The position numbers and the translations under genes are program-made. The notes under the pieces are model-generated. The model was given only the letters and a program-made list of their open reading frames with translations. It did no database searches and was not told the origin of the DNA. Below are positions 29,299-41,678 of a DNA stretch of 64,000 nt, one piece after another. Source of the stretch: Tomocerus qinae (lineage: Eukaryota > Arthropoda > Collembola > Entomobryomorpha > Tomoceridae); the NCBI GenBank assembly GCA_020055645.1, contig CM034547.1, forward strand, positions 23,584,513 through 23,648,512, written 5' to 3'. How positions within the stretch are numbered: the stretch's first letter is position 1; each line of letters begins with the position of its first letter.

Positions 29299-29476
29299 TA
29301 TTGCATTGCATTACACCACGAACCGTATCTGTAAGTACACACATATGTAGGTTGTCCGTCAGCGTTTGCAATGAAAAGAAACATATTATTACAGGAGACA
29401 GGCTATGGATGAAGCCACTCTGCAAATAATCCCCGGGGATAAGACTCCAGAAGAGCCAAGTGGACCGAGAGTGAAA
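29299..29476 (+). other. Possible plus-strand exon pair with a 64-nt intron
   Basis: Acceptor CAGCTTCCTTAG precedes a 32-nt open segment (29299-29330) ending before donor GTAAGTAC. A 64-nt candidate intron ends ATTATTACAG near 29394. The joined frame reads YCIALHHEPYLRQAMDEATL and stays open to TAA at about 29476, ending PEEPSGPRVK. I do not recognise the peptide, and chance cannot be excluded at this length. Confidence 0.15.
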
Positions 29477-32400
29477 TAAGAGGATTGCACAACAAAACAC
29501 AATAGTAAGTGATATAGTATAAAGTAAGGGAGAGAAGTCAATGCTAAAAATTGAGGTGGACTTGGAGTGGAGTGCAGGGGGATAAATGCAGTGAGGATTG
29601 CATTTTGCAGTTGGTGCAAGTGAGTAAGGAGACATTGACATCCCCGTCCCGTCCTCATCACCGAGAACAATGAAATGACGTGCCGAACTGAGAAAGAGCA
29701 ACATTCATTATCTTTTCATTATTCCTCCCTCTTAATCAATAATCCGACCGAATCTACTCCACTCCACGTCTCCACGAGTCTTCACCGAATAACAAACAGT
29801 AAATAACACATAAACCATATAAGAGTCATTGCAATTCCTATGTCTAGATGTAGTAGTCGAGTCGTTTACATGTTACAATAGAGGACAAGAAGAACAGAGT
29901 GGAGGAACACAATGGAGACAATTGTAAATATAGTACAGGAGTGTTTTAGTTGACAAAGATATATTCTGTATAGTATAGAGATTGGTGAAGTTTCTAATAG
30001 GCTCGTTGAACGCTGTTTGGATGACTTTAGAGACTTTCCCCTAATTGTGTAACCCCAGAAGACTTGGCCTCATGGCCCAAACCTTTTATACTGAAATTTA
30101 TCTGTAATTCACAAAAAGCCGAGGGTTATGCACAGTAAAAGCTTTCATTTACATTTATCTGGTAGAGATCTACCTAACTCGGGGTTAGAACACCGTAGTA
30201 AAAGTTTCCGTGTGTTATATTTATTAGTGGTAGTCTGCATCCTACGCTCTAGTAGCTATGCATTGTTATTGCTGCATTAAATAGCATGGAAATTAGCTTG
30301 GAAATGTTTTTTCACCGTTTAATGCGTAAATTTAGGTATAGTTGAGCTCTAGTACTACAGATAATAATAATGGGACTGCCTACACATTTCCAACTGTAAT
30401 GGTGCATAAAAATCAACTGCTTAAGTCCTACGGTTGACAACACAGTTGGTCTATGTCTCTCTCTCTCTCTCGTCGAAATGGTTGTTTGCTTTTATAAATA
30501 AAAAATGGGCTGTCCTTCATTGTCACTTTCAGTCTCTTGTGATCACATGTTGGAAAAGAGGATCGGTGAAACTTGGCTACGAATGTGATGTGACAAGTGG
30601 CTTTTGTTACAGTCTGAACTTCTGAACTCGCTTGTTTTGATCAATTTCCATCAATTCCTCCTTAATTGTGTACAATTTTGTCGGCAAATGCAAAGCAAAT
30701 CTGGCTGTTCTACTTATACTACTACATTATGCAAATCTTGATAACGCAATTTATAATTTATAGAGAAGTGCATTGTGGAGATAGACAAGAAAATGGGATC
30801 AGATGAGACTGCAGAATAAATGTACCTAAGTATCCAGCGGATTTATTTATGTGCAGGAGGAAAACATTCACACATCTCGATATTCTTTATGTTCAGTGTG
30901 GAAAGAGCGACAAATGCTGTTTTGTATGTATAAGTACTACTCTAACATAATGTAGTTGTAGATGTAAGTAGGTGAGTTATAAGGTTGACACAAAGTCACT
31001 GCCAATCCGAATAAAAACTTAACATGTGATTCCAGCTTGGAATTGAATTATACTTTGAGGAGAAAACAAGATAACAAATTTTGTAACATGTGTTTGTCAC
31101 CGTTTATTATTCGTGAGTGTAACAAAGGCAGAATTGCTTATTAACATATATGGATGATGTAGATAGCAAGATATGATGATGCATTCTCTAATCTATAAGA
31201 TTCGCTTGTTGTATCTATAGACATTTGCATACGCCCAGCCTTTCTCTGGTATGTCTGTAAGATGAAATGATTTTTGTTCTGATTGTATTCTTTTATTGTT
31301 GAGATTGTGTACGATCAGAATTCTTTTTGTCTCAGAATGATCTCGAAAGAATTATGAATTTGATCTGATCTAACGACACGAAGTTGGCATAATCCGCATC
31401 AAAGAAGACCACTGGGGTCTTCATTCCTATAATTTATCGTACACTTACGGATATGAACATACCGTCTCTACGTCTTCGGGGTATTTTTGCAGCTTCAAAT
31501 GTACAGGCCATGTATTTACTTATCTGTATTATTGTTTGCAAGAAAAAAATTAAACTAGTTAATATGCATGTTCTTACTCATGCTCATAAACTCATAACTA
31601 GAGGATCAAGTTCAGTTCATTCCACTTCATGCATAACAGATTATCTACACGTCAGCTATCTCCACTGCTCTACTATACGCAGATTACCACAAGAAAAATT
31701 GTAAAAATCCATTTTTTATCAATTGTTCAAATTTTCTTATTTGTCAAGTTTACATTTTTATTTATTATCTAAAGAATATTCCGCACTCCATATTATATCT
31801 ACAACGAGATATTACATTATTTATTTACACAGGTTAAATACTATTAAATACGAGGTATAATGAAACTAAAGTGTGCTCGAGCGTATTCTTATATTTAGAG
31901 AGGAGTTTAGAATCCATTGTCTATTATTTATGGATCTGTACACACATTATTAATGTGTCAGTAAATACAAAAGTACTTTAGTGCGTCTCTATCTAAATAG
32001 GAAGTCCGTGTGTAACTTTTAGGTACGAGTATAATATTTACCAGTTTCTTCTAACTATATGCTAATGGCTAGTATATATTTATATGATTCTTTTTAATCC
32101 ACCTTATCATTTTAGTCCCACTGTGCCCATGCTGGTACATTTAGTACGGTAAGGAATTTTACAATAATTTCTGTATCTTCACAGGTAGGATTTTTATTTA
32201 GTATGAGTAGCAATTTGGTATTCGTGTAATGTGTAATCTATATAGGTCTTGTTGTTAGGAAGGACAATATTTCTTTGGAGAGGACACAAGGAAAGCAATA
32301 AAGGTGGATAATGGGGGAATAAATAAAAAAGGCAGCTGTTTTATGTTTTATGATATCTTAATTGAATTTCTAAATTAGGACATCATTGTAGTTGTAGTAT

Positions 32401-35099
32401 TGATAATGCAAGACTGGCAATGAGTTGGCTGACTTTGACTTCTACTTATTTTGGCTAGGTTCACATATATGCCATGTCTCCAAATACATATAAGTCTAAT
32501 CATTGAGAAACAAGTACTTTATTTGAGTATACATCATACTACATTGTTTTAACTTCACTTTCCTAACTATTGTAGTAGATAGGAGTTTGTGTATGAAATT
32601 GTGTTATGTTAGTCAGCAACGAAGCGTAAAATTTAAAGGTTAGTTAGGAAACTGTGTGTTTATATCTATATAAAAGCAATTTTCTTGTTTGATGTACATT
32701 ATTTAGGTATACTGATTTGAGTGAGCTTGTTACACTCCTAATAATAGTACAATAGAAAACCTTTTTCAGAATTCATACAAAGTCTGGCCACTCACTTGAC
32801 ATGCCGTCATGATAGTATTTTTTATGATATTTTCATGGTTTTTGGTATCAATGATGTGGTAATTTGGTAATAACGTATTATTATATCCTTCTATAGTGCT
32901 TATATAAAGGAATGTAACATGTCTCTAGCATTAGCTCTTCAGGCACTAAGTGCGCCTAGTGCAATTCTTCACACGCATCATAAATCATTATCTAATACAA
33001 TACATAGTTTTGTCTTGGTTCTACGTATCTATTGCTATAATCAAACCCTTGACTGCAGTACTAATGCTCGTCAATAATTTACATCTCAGTTACATACATT
33101 ACTAATGTCAAGCAGTGTACACAAAGGTAATACCGTATTATGCGCAGACATTTAGCTTTTAATTGGCCTTGTCTTTTATTGCAATTTATGTTCCATGTTA
33201 TTTTTGAGATGTGACATGCAGTCTAATGTTTAGTGAATGTACTATTCTCTGCAAACAAACACTTTTATTATTATATAGATTGATATTGATAGGTATGTTT
33301 AGACTGGTTAGCTACGTAGGTTACTTGTAGTCTCACGTATGTAAGTAACAATTCGACGTAATCACTCATTTCGGCTCTAGTAATATTATATTGAACACAA
33401 CACGAAGGATTTTGTTCTTCCCTAACTACACGGCACTGCAATAAGTATAATATAGATAATATGTGATTAGCCCCCTAAAGACAGCCTACAAAACTAACGT
33501 TAGCCAACTAAAATACTACATGAAGCAACATGTTTTCAAAATCATAACTTATTTAAATAGCTATTAACTTGTCAGACATCCGATAAGACTCCAAATTGCA
33601 TTAAAGTATTTACTTTAAACGCTGATTGTTAAACGGTTAACTACAAGCGTGTTTAGACCAAAATTGCACTTTCCTCTATCAAATTTTAGGTTCGTTTGCT
33701 ATTATAGCTAATTGTGACTATACCAGATGTCTACACAGTGCTTATTTAACTATCCACACTACGCAGGTATTATTCATACGGACTATAATAATATAGAGAA
33801 AACAATGCTTTCTGTAGAGTTATACTTTCCTCATCGTTGCATGGCGAAATACAATTATACAGAACACTCAGGGCAAAATTTTCTAATAAATGCCCATTAC
33901 CCAATACCAATTTCATAAAAGATGCTTCCATACTTAATTAGATACTTTAGATTTGAAAAAGGGTGAATTTGGTACAGAAAAACCATTTCAAAATTGTATT
34001 ATTGGATATCCCTACAAGACCTAAGACGAAATATAAAGTACATGTGTATTCTCTTGTGTGCATGTTGTATAAGTATGGTTTGTTTGCAATCATTATGTAT
34101 AGAAGTTATTCTAAATACGATGATTAGATAGCTTAGCGTACGAAATGTAATGTTAGCTTTGGTTGTTCATGTTCATACTGTATGTGTCATATTATGTGTT
34201 ATTTATTATTAAAACACGTAAAATACTTACTATACGGAAAAGTGTAGGAAAATTATGGACTGTAATAATATACTAAAGCCTGATGTAATCGAAATAAATA
34301 GGGATGAATGTTTCCCCGAGATTCAGATTAGGGTTATTTCAAGTATTGAAATAATTGGGCTTGTTTGATGAAGCACGACACTTTTAGATACTTCGTTAGC
34401 TCAAATACCTCTTAAGTCGAGAAAGGGTGGGTTTCGTTAGTAAACAGACAGACTCAATGGGCAACTCTTCACAAAAATAAAATAATAGTCCACATGCACT
34501 TCACTTACGCAACTACTAAATACGCAGACGGTATCGTATCGCATATTGCATGCAATAAATTATAGGTATCAATTTGAACTAGGTTGTTGAAAGATGGGTA
34601 ATAGGCTAAATGTCTTGTTTCAAACTAACCATTCAGTTTCTCTTCAACTGTCTCTTGTTCAAAATATTTTTGAGATGAATCAAGATAAACAAAATAATGA
34701 AACACTAATCAGGGTATCTTTTGTGTAGTAGCTTGTTCTTAAACTAATATAATAATATCTTCTGCAAATCTTGATATCAGATGCTCGTTAGTGTAAAGTA
34801 AAAAGATTTTGGTAATTAAATCAGGTGCTTCATTAGTATCATGAATGATAATATTATACCCATCAATTAAACATCAATTTTTCCATAATACCGGTCAAAC
34901 ATCATCGTTAAATATAATTAGAAAAGTTCACTGCATAATTGGATTTAAAATTTTGTTGTGAGGCTAAAAGTTTTCTATAATATTTAATGAGACGTCCTTC
35001 TAACTAAGATTTTTTATTTTGAAATAAAATAATAGATATTGAACTGCTTAAAATTAATTAGATTTGAGCTGTTTAGCTTTGAAAGAGATTGAATATATG

Positions 35100-36151
35100 A
35101 AAGACAATATTTTTTTAGTTGTGGATGGGAATATTGACGAATAATAATGAAAGTAAAAATTATTGAATATTTATTAACACTATTGGACGAAGAATATCTG
35201 AAAGATTGTCCGAAGAATATCATGGGAATTTGTTTTCGATATTTGACGAAAAATGGAATATATTTTTCAAAAAGAATTTGTATGATATTTTACCTGGATT
35301 TGTATCGTATTAGATTAAACATAGTACGATGTTGGACAAGTAGGATTTTCCCACGATAAATATATGACGAAAAAATTGAAGAGAATAATTGTACTATTTT
35401 TGACGAGAATTACAGCTACTATATTGGCGAGAATTACAGCTACTATATTGGCGAGAATAATTAGTACTATATTGGCGAGAATAATTAGTACTATATTGGC
35501 GAGAATAATTAGTACTATAATTGACGAGAATTACTGCTACTATATTGACGAGAATTACTGCTACTATATTGACGAGAATTACTGCTACTATATTGACGAG
35601 AATTACTGCTACTATGTTGACGAGAATAATAATTGTACTATATTGACGAGAATAATAATTGTACTATATTGACGAGAATAATTGGTACTATATTGACGAG
35701 AATAATTGGTACTATATTGACGAGAATAATTGGTACTATATTGACGAGAATAATTGGTAATTTATATTGACGAGAATAATTGGTAATATATTGACGAGAA
35801 TAATTAGTACTATAATTGACGAGAATTACTGCTACTATATTGACGAGAATTACTGCTACTATATTGACGAGAATTACTGCTACTATGTTGACGAGAATAA
35901 TAATTGTACTATATTGACGAGAATAATAATTGTACTATATTGACGAGAATAATAATTGTACTATATTGACGAGAATAATTGGTAATATATTGACGAGAAT
36001 AATTGGTACTATATTGACGAGAATAATTAATACTATATTGACGAGAATAATTGGTAATTTATATTGACGAGAATAATTGGTAATTTATATTGACGAGAAT
36101 AATTGGTAATTTATATTGACGAGAATAATTGGTAATATATTGACGAGAATA
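35100..36151. repeat. 24-bp minisatellite, left array
   Basis: Tandem units of about 24 bp with core ATTGACGAGAATAATTGGTA. Variants include TTACTGCTACTAT, ATAATAATTGTACTAT and TTGGCGAGAATAATTAG units. The clean array runs from about 35398 to 36151; degenerate units (TTGACGAA, TTGGACGAAG) extend left to about 35100. A block of variants at about 35509-35690 recurs at about 35804-35970. Long open frames arise because the unit is a multiple of three without a stop in some frames; they are not genes. Confidence 0.9.
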
Positions 36152-36309
36152 ACAATTGACCGGTTGAATACGACAAGGGGGTTAGATTTTTTGTAAACAA
36201 ATTGTAAACAAACACCAGCTACTTTAATACACATAACTTATTATGGTTACTAAGGTATTTATCCTATGAAAATATCTAACCCCCTTATCGTATTCAAGCA
36301 GTCAATTGT
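36152..36309. mobile_element. 158-bp hairpin (MITE-like) element inside the array
   Basis: Two inverted arms of about 36 bp, 36152-36187 and 36273-36309, share GAATACGAYAAGGGGG followed by GTTAGAT with only a few mismatches. They flank a loop of about 85 bp that contains two Forkhead-type GTAAACAA sites. CAATTG stands at both outer edges and could be a target duplication, though it is itself palindromic. The element has no coding capacity. It is either a MITE or a hairpin born by local inversion. Confidence 0.6.
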
Positions 36310-36850
36310 ACTATATTGACGAGAATAATTAGTTCCATATTTGATGAGAATAATTGTACCATATTTGATGAGAATAATTGTACCATATTTGACGAGTATA
36401 ATTGTACCATATTTGACGAAAAAAATTCTACCATATTTGACGAGAAAAATTGTACCATATTTGACGAGAAAAATTGTACCATATTTGACGAGAATAATTG
36501 TACCATATTTGACGAGAATAATTGTACCATATTTGACGAGAATAATTGTACCATATTTGACGAGAATAATTGTACCATATTTGATGAGAATAATTGTACC
36601 ATATTTAATGAGAATAATTGTACCATATTTGACGAGTATAATTGTACCATATTTGACGAGAATAACTGTACCATATTCCACGAAAAAAAAATTCGCCCGA
36701 TATTCGACGAAAAAAATTCGCCCTATATTTGGCAAAAAAATTTGCCCGATATTTGAACAAAAAAATTCGCACGATATTTGACGAAAATCATTCGCACGAT
36801 ATTTGATGAACAAAATGTGCTGCAAATTTGACGGTAAAAATTTGTACGAT
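36300..36850. repeat. 24-bp minisatellite, right array
   Basis: About 15-16 fairly uniform 24-bp units (core ATTTGACGAGAATAATTGTA) run to about 36680 in the same orientation as the left array. Increasingly degenerate units with ACGAAAAAAATTCGCC cores continue to about 36850. The first unit after the hairpin (TACTATATTGACGAG) is of left-array type. The minus strand reads as an 8-residue peptide repeat (YGTIILVK) for about 190 codons, a by-product of the 24-bp period. Confidence 0.9.
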
Positions 36851-39020
36851 ATATATAAGGAGAATAATTTGCAACTAACACTTTGTACAACACTTTGGGA
36901 TGTTGTACTGAATATTTAAATAATCAATTCATATTGAAAGGAAAAGGAAAAACTTGTACAATAACCATTAACTGGTAAAATATTATTGAACAGGATGTTG
37001 TACGGTTAGCTGTGTTAATGCAGCTAAGCATGTTCAATAAATATAAATAAGCAGCTATAAATAACATATTCAAAAGGGAAAACTAGTGAGTATTAAAACG
37101 CATTGAAATAAGTATATAGGGTTCGTATATAAATCTCGGAGAATAGCTAAAGAAGGTTTCCTTTGGTCGTGTTGTTGTTGGCCGTAGAAAAATTTTTTGA
37201 TTGGGTTGTGATTAGTTAGGGATGTCAGGGTAGTAAATGGATGTGGAAGCGTGTATGGACAAGGAAAAGAGACAGATGAAAAGTATATAGGGAGAGAAAC
37301 AAGGTTTGGCCATTAAAGTGTCCCTGAAGTATCAGTGTCTCAATCTAGAAGACTAATGAGTGTCCGACTCCATGGGTGTGGTCTACATTTTCTCCAGCCT
37401 AGGAATAGCACCAACAACGAACACTTCCTCACTTCCAGAAATCCAAGTCTCTCTCCGCTGTCCTGTGTTACTAAATCTTCAATTTTCTCAAGACAAACAC
37501 AATTCTCATCTTGTCTGTTCGAGAGGGAATAAATCCCTTCTTTTCTTCTCTCGTCCTCGTCTCTCTCCCTGTAAATGCTCACCGCATAGCATTCCTAATC
37601 CCTTCACATCTTTTTATTTATAAATCACTGATCTCCGCTTATAACATCAACTCATTTAAAGCTTTGTATTTATCTGCCTACACGTACATAGGTAGGTACT
37701 TATATTTATGTCGTCTACACTTACACATGAGTATTTAGTGCTCTTGTTGTTCTACATTAAAAGCGGAGAAAAGAGACTGGACATGAATTCTATTCTATTA
37801 CATCACAACAAGAGTCAACACTTTCCACACGGAATCACATTGCATTATACGCTTTATTTTCCACAGCGCACACAACTACTACTACACCCTTTTAATCTGC
37901 CTAGACTTAATACACAAAGCTTGTTAATGTTCTACATTACCACATACTTAGTATCAACATTTAGAATTGTACTCACAGTAAGAAGATGAGTTTTGACTCA
38001 ATTTCCTAATAATGACACTATTGTTGTGCATACTTTAAGGATTAGTACTCTATATACAGTTTCTCGCTAGTCGTGTATTACAAATGCTCGCATTTATCTG
38101 TGTCACTGTACTCTTAGTGCACAGCACCATTTAAAATAGCCGTAAGATAACTACTAACAAGTATGCCGTACAAGTTGTCAAGACATATTCATTTTGACAG
38201 TTAACTTTAGCTTATGTACATTGGGATCTCAGTGAAACCATTAGGAGTGGATAAGGGAAGAATCTTGCTGCTCATCAAGAAGAAATCAGTCAGTTGTCTC
38301 TTGTCTTTCCTTGAAAGTCAAACTTATGTAGACTAAAGTCATCCGTGCACTCTCTACGTGCATCATCCCTGTCTCAGCTCATATAATAACGGCATCTCTA
38401 TCTATATCACTGTTCCTAGCTACTAATATACTTATGCATAATATAACGCAAGTATTGTTAGAAATACACAGTATACATATGTCAATAATGATATGACGAT
38501 GGAAATGTAACGTATCTGTTTCTGTTGGAATTGTGGAAGAAAACAAAACGGATTAGTGGGAAGTGTACGTGAGGAACGTAAGTGCAAATAAATGGGTTCA
38601 TGAAGGGCTAATGATAATGTGTAGTTAATGAAGGGAGAAGGGAGTGCAACATGTTTGTCAACAAGTGAATGTCGTTTGGATTTAGCTTCCCCTGCTTCAT
38701 TCACGCACTCCCTCAGGATTTTCTTTCCAAATGGCTCACGAAAACGACTCAACTGATCAACTGGACTCAGCCATACTCACCCTCAGTTCGTCATCATCTC
38801 AATTTAACTCAAAATCCATTTATTCCAAACACATCCCTTTCAACAAATCCAAAATGACAGCTTTTCAAATATTTCGAGACACATGTACAATTCTTGTGCT
38901 AATTCTACTATTTCTGGAACATAGAACTAACTATGAACTAAGTACGCCTAAATGAACTTAATTTAAAAAAATTTAAAGACGAGAATTAATATCACTTTAC
39001 ATTGTATTTATTGGTTCTAC
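36851..39020. other. Noncoding stretch between minisatellite and FLYWCH element
   Basis: Several short overlapping open frames on both strands at about 37330-37990 and 38430-38955 have no domain, no splice support and no consistent codon bias. I see no gene. Confidence 0.6.
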
Positions 39021-39690
39021 GTAAATTGGTCTTTGTAAACTGGTCCTTTTGCAAAGAGTAAACTGGTTTTGGAGCATAAGTAAAATGGTCTTACAACAGA
39101 AGTAAACTAGTCTGATGGCTAAATTATTGAACATTGTTGATCAGTAGTGTTCCATACATACACTATGACAAATGTAACACTAATTAGCTAAACCTTATTT
39201 TAATTACTCCTGAACTCAAGTCTCATTCTACAACATGAGCTTTACTCTTCTGCAGTACTCAGAGTAGTACGCTATGACTGTGACATTTGTAAAATCCCAA
39301 AGAGGTAAAGATAAGTTATTGCAGGAAGGCTACACATGTACATTTACATCCACCACAAAAGACGGAAGAAGTGTATGGAGATGTGAAAATAGAAAAACTT
39401 GTTACGGACGACTGATATTCAGCGAAGGATTTGGAGTTGAAATTACAATCGAACATTCGCATAAACCGGATAAAACAAGTTAATTATCCCAATACTTCCC
39501 TGTACCCGTTTTTATATAGTTTCTAAATTAATTAATATAAATGAAAAACTAACAAACAAAGCAAGCAAAGAGCAAAAAGTTATACAAGGGCTGTCATTAG
39601 AAGCATCGTCTAGAAAATCGGAGGACCTAATAAGTTTACAGTTTACTTTTATAGAAAGATCAGTTTACATTTAGAGAAAGACCAGTTTAC
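39021..39690. mobile_element. Putative non-autonomous MULE-like element carrying FLYWCH
   Basis: The left cluster has five plus-strand copies of GTAAANTGGTCTTT-like sequence, starting near 39021, 39035, 39058, 39080 and 39102. The right cluster has minus-strand copies ending at 39646, 39668 and 39690; the outermost reads AAAGACCAGTTTAC. Most copies are about 22-24 nt apart. The clusters face each other across the FLYWCH ORF, giving an element of about 670 bp. MULE transposases often carry FLYWCH domains, which suggests the superfamily. I found no exact target-site duplication, so the true ends may differ by a few bases. Confidence 0.55.
39274..39483 (+). CDS. Single-exon FLYWCH zinc-finger ORF (69 aa)
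   Basis: A 69-codon ORF from ATG to TAA with a clear FLYWCH-type zinc-finger pattern. It has Phe5-x-x-Ser8-x-Arg10-Gly11-Lys near the start, Gly19-Tyr20, Trp35-Arg-Cys37, Cys43 and His61-x-His63; the expected ligands are Cys37, Cys43, His61 and His63. FLYWCH fingers mediate DNA or protein contacts. They occur in Mod(mdg4)-like chromatin proteins and as accessory domains of MULE transposases. Here the domain stands alone, with no transposase or BTB domain nearby. It lies between inverted clusters of the repeat GTAAACTGGTCTTT (39021-39115 and 39632-39690), so I read it as cargo of a small non-autonomous DNA transposon. It looks intact; I cannot tell whether it is expressed. Confidence 0.7.
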   Translation: MTVTFVKSQRGKDKLLQEGYTCTFTSTTKDGRSVWRCENRKTCYGRLIFSEGFGVEITIEHSHKPDKTS

Positions 39691-41538
39691 TAATATTATA
39701 TTATTTATAATAATAAATATTTATCAGCATCGATGAATACTACTGTAAAGTATTTTACTGAAATGTAATTGCAAAATATTTTCCATTGTTCTTTGCTTCC
39801 TTTTTATATCTGTATCTGCTTCGTTTGTATTTCTACATAAAATCACTTCGACATCTAATGCTTCTAAGATAACTATTTGTATCCGTAATGTTGTTTCTAT
39901 AATATTATGCAGGTATATACTAAAGTTGAAAGTGCATTACATTCTAGTTATAATGGTGACATTCATGAAAATTGGGTTTGTCCTTGTTGTATGCACTGTA
40001 TGTAAGTATGTTAGTTAACTAATGGTAGGAAGAACAAAAGGGAGAAAGAAACTGTTGTGGAGGGAATAGAAAATAAATGTCTCGTCTAACTGTCGTCGTC
40101 TTCTTCGTTCAATTATAAATAGTAATGTGTGACTACATTCTCGTTTTGTCTTGTCTTCCTAATCCTAATAGCAAAGTTGAGTGAGTGAAGCAAGTCAGAG
40201 TGAGTGAGAATACGATCGGATTGAATTGGTTGATATAGAACAAGGTATTTATCTATCTACCTTATACACAAACAAAATATTATGACGTTATTACTACATG
40301 TATAAATTGGAATACATTGTAACGGTCACGAAATTATTTTATATGTATATCTATGCTGAACCAATGTTTATGTATGGTCGACTGAATATTATAAGCTGAT
40401 AGTAGTAGTGAAACAAAGGGTCAAGTAAATCGAATAAATTAAGTAAGGCAGCGCATAGACTAATGACAAACTGATTTGATTGTGACTATGAAAAATCGTA
40501 TCGCGTCTGGTGAGTCGCGTCCATGTCTCGTCGCTTCGCGTGGGGGGTACTTACATCTTACACAGATATAAAATCCTAGAGCTAGCCATAGACATATAGT
40601 TTATTGCATACTTGTTTGACACATTAAAAGGTCTTCTTCCAGCTAGTGCACTCCTGTCCAGCTCCCATCAACTATATTTCCAGCTCTGTTTCTTCAGATG
40701 CTATAATATAAAGGTAAAACGAGATGAAGATAGAAGAAAAGAATGATTACTTATTATTGTGCATGTAGAGGATCTTTTCTTGTCTGCAGAGCAGAGCTGA
40801 GTGATTCGATTGTGACTTGGCTGGACCGCTTGTGACGAGACTTCCACAGAGTCCTATTTTGTCGAGCTGAGTTCGTTTCGGGTGTCCTTTCTTCATTGTG
40901 TCTCATGTCTCATCTATGGTCATTGATTCTATGTAGTAGATAATATGTAGAGATTGTGGCGTGACATTTTATAAGTACATCTTGCTATACATGGGAAACT
41001 AATAAGAAGGAAATTGTAAATAGTGTAATAAAAATTGTGCTTATATTAATGTTAATATTAGTATTTTGAAATAATAATGCGACTGTGGGAATGTAAGCCG
41101 AGATTTGTTAAAAGGAATATGAAAAAGGCGTGAAAAAGAGAGGACAAGAGTCTGAGTCATAAAAGTTTAGTTTAATTGTAGCTACTCGACTGACTGATTT
41201 GAAATTTGAGAGGAAAGTAAGTAAAGTGCTTACTTGATCATAATTATATAGATAGCGTATAGTGGATGGACACAAGGAGGGAGATACTAATAGTCAATTG
41301 AACATGCAGAAAGACAAGTGAAGTGAAGCGAAGGAAATATCTGAACATACATATCTCTAGAAAGTGAGTCCAGTCAGTCCGGTCTGGTCCAGTCAGTTCA
41401 TTGAGTCAAGTCAAAGAAACAAAGTCAAGTTAACTCTGTTGTTTAAAGTAAGTACCTATGTCAGATATCAATACATGTGCAATGAGATAGAGCGTACATA
41501 AATCCCCGTGTAGTGCATATGTGGATAAGATATAAGCC
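39691..41538. other. Noncoding stretch right of the FLYWCH element
   Basis: AT-rich sequence with one CpG-dense patch at 40497-40550 (several CGCG/GTCGCGT words and a G run). If the candidate exon at 41546-41678 is real, part of this is the 3' untranslated region of gene B; the nearest minus-strand AATAAA is near 40600. Confidence 0.4.
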
Positions 41539-41545
41539 TTAAGTG

Positions 41546-41678
41546 TTATAGTGAGTCCTTGGGTTGACATGTGTTAGGGTCATTTGAGGATTTTTTTGGT
41601 TCCTGTTCGTCGTCGTCGTGCGACCGACGAGACGGCGACCAGGAGACTTGATAGGGATCGCTACAGGACTGGCTTTTG
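41546..41678 (-). CDS. Candidate last coding exon of gene B (speculative)
   Basis: Gene B exon 4 ends with two bases of a codon (AG). At 41678-41682 on the minus strand a tandem acceptor GTGCTAGAG occurs in an island richer in GC than its surroundings. Using the second AG, the transcript continues open for 43 codons (SKSQSCSDPYQVSW, an acidic HDDDEQEP stretch) to TAA at 41546. Using the first AG, a different frame stays open to TAA at 41539 (RAKASPVAIP). Neither tail is one I recognise, and the implied intron is about 14.6 kb. A short ORF on the plus strand overlaps the same island. This is an inference from phase, acceptor and composition only; a closer unseen terminal exon is quite possible. 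Confidence 0.25.

Larger units (their letters stand above)
14201..35099. other. Intergenic interval, left half
   Basis: About 21 kb with no protein I recognise. It holds CT microsatellites at about 14711-14726 and 30457-30472, AT palindromic runs near 19480-19525, the Rel site at 25252 and the CTCF-like site at 29182. A GC-richer patch at about 29080-29700 has a long minus-strand open frame without domain features. The rest looks like ordinary AT-rich noncoding sequence that may contain enhancers. Confidence 0.6.

Noticed and set aside
29237-29704. 155-residue minus-strand ORF
   Set aside because: Hydrophobic and Ser/Leu/Cys-rich without a domain; a second long frame overlaps on the same strand, so it looks like a GC-rich patch that lacks stops by chance.
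35364-35672. 102-residue plus-strand repetitive ORF
   Set aside because: Same cause as above, in the left array.
35398-36680. CRISPR-like array
   Set aside because: Units are directly abutting with no unique spacers, and the genome is clearly eukaryotic.
36259-36825. 188-residue minus-strand ORF and two 146-residue plus-strand ORFs with 8-residue repeats
   Set aside because: They are read-throughs of the 24-bp minisatellite; all frames without a stop in the unit stay open, and no domain or start context supports a gene.
38731-38955. 74-residue plus-strand ORF just left of the FLYWCH element
   Set aside because: No similarity to any domain I know and outside the repeat clusters; likely chance.
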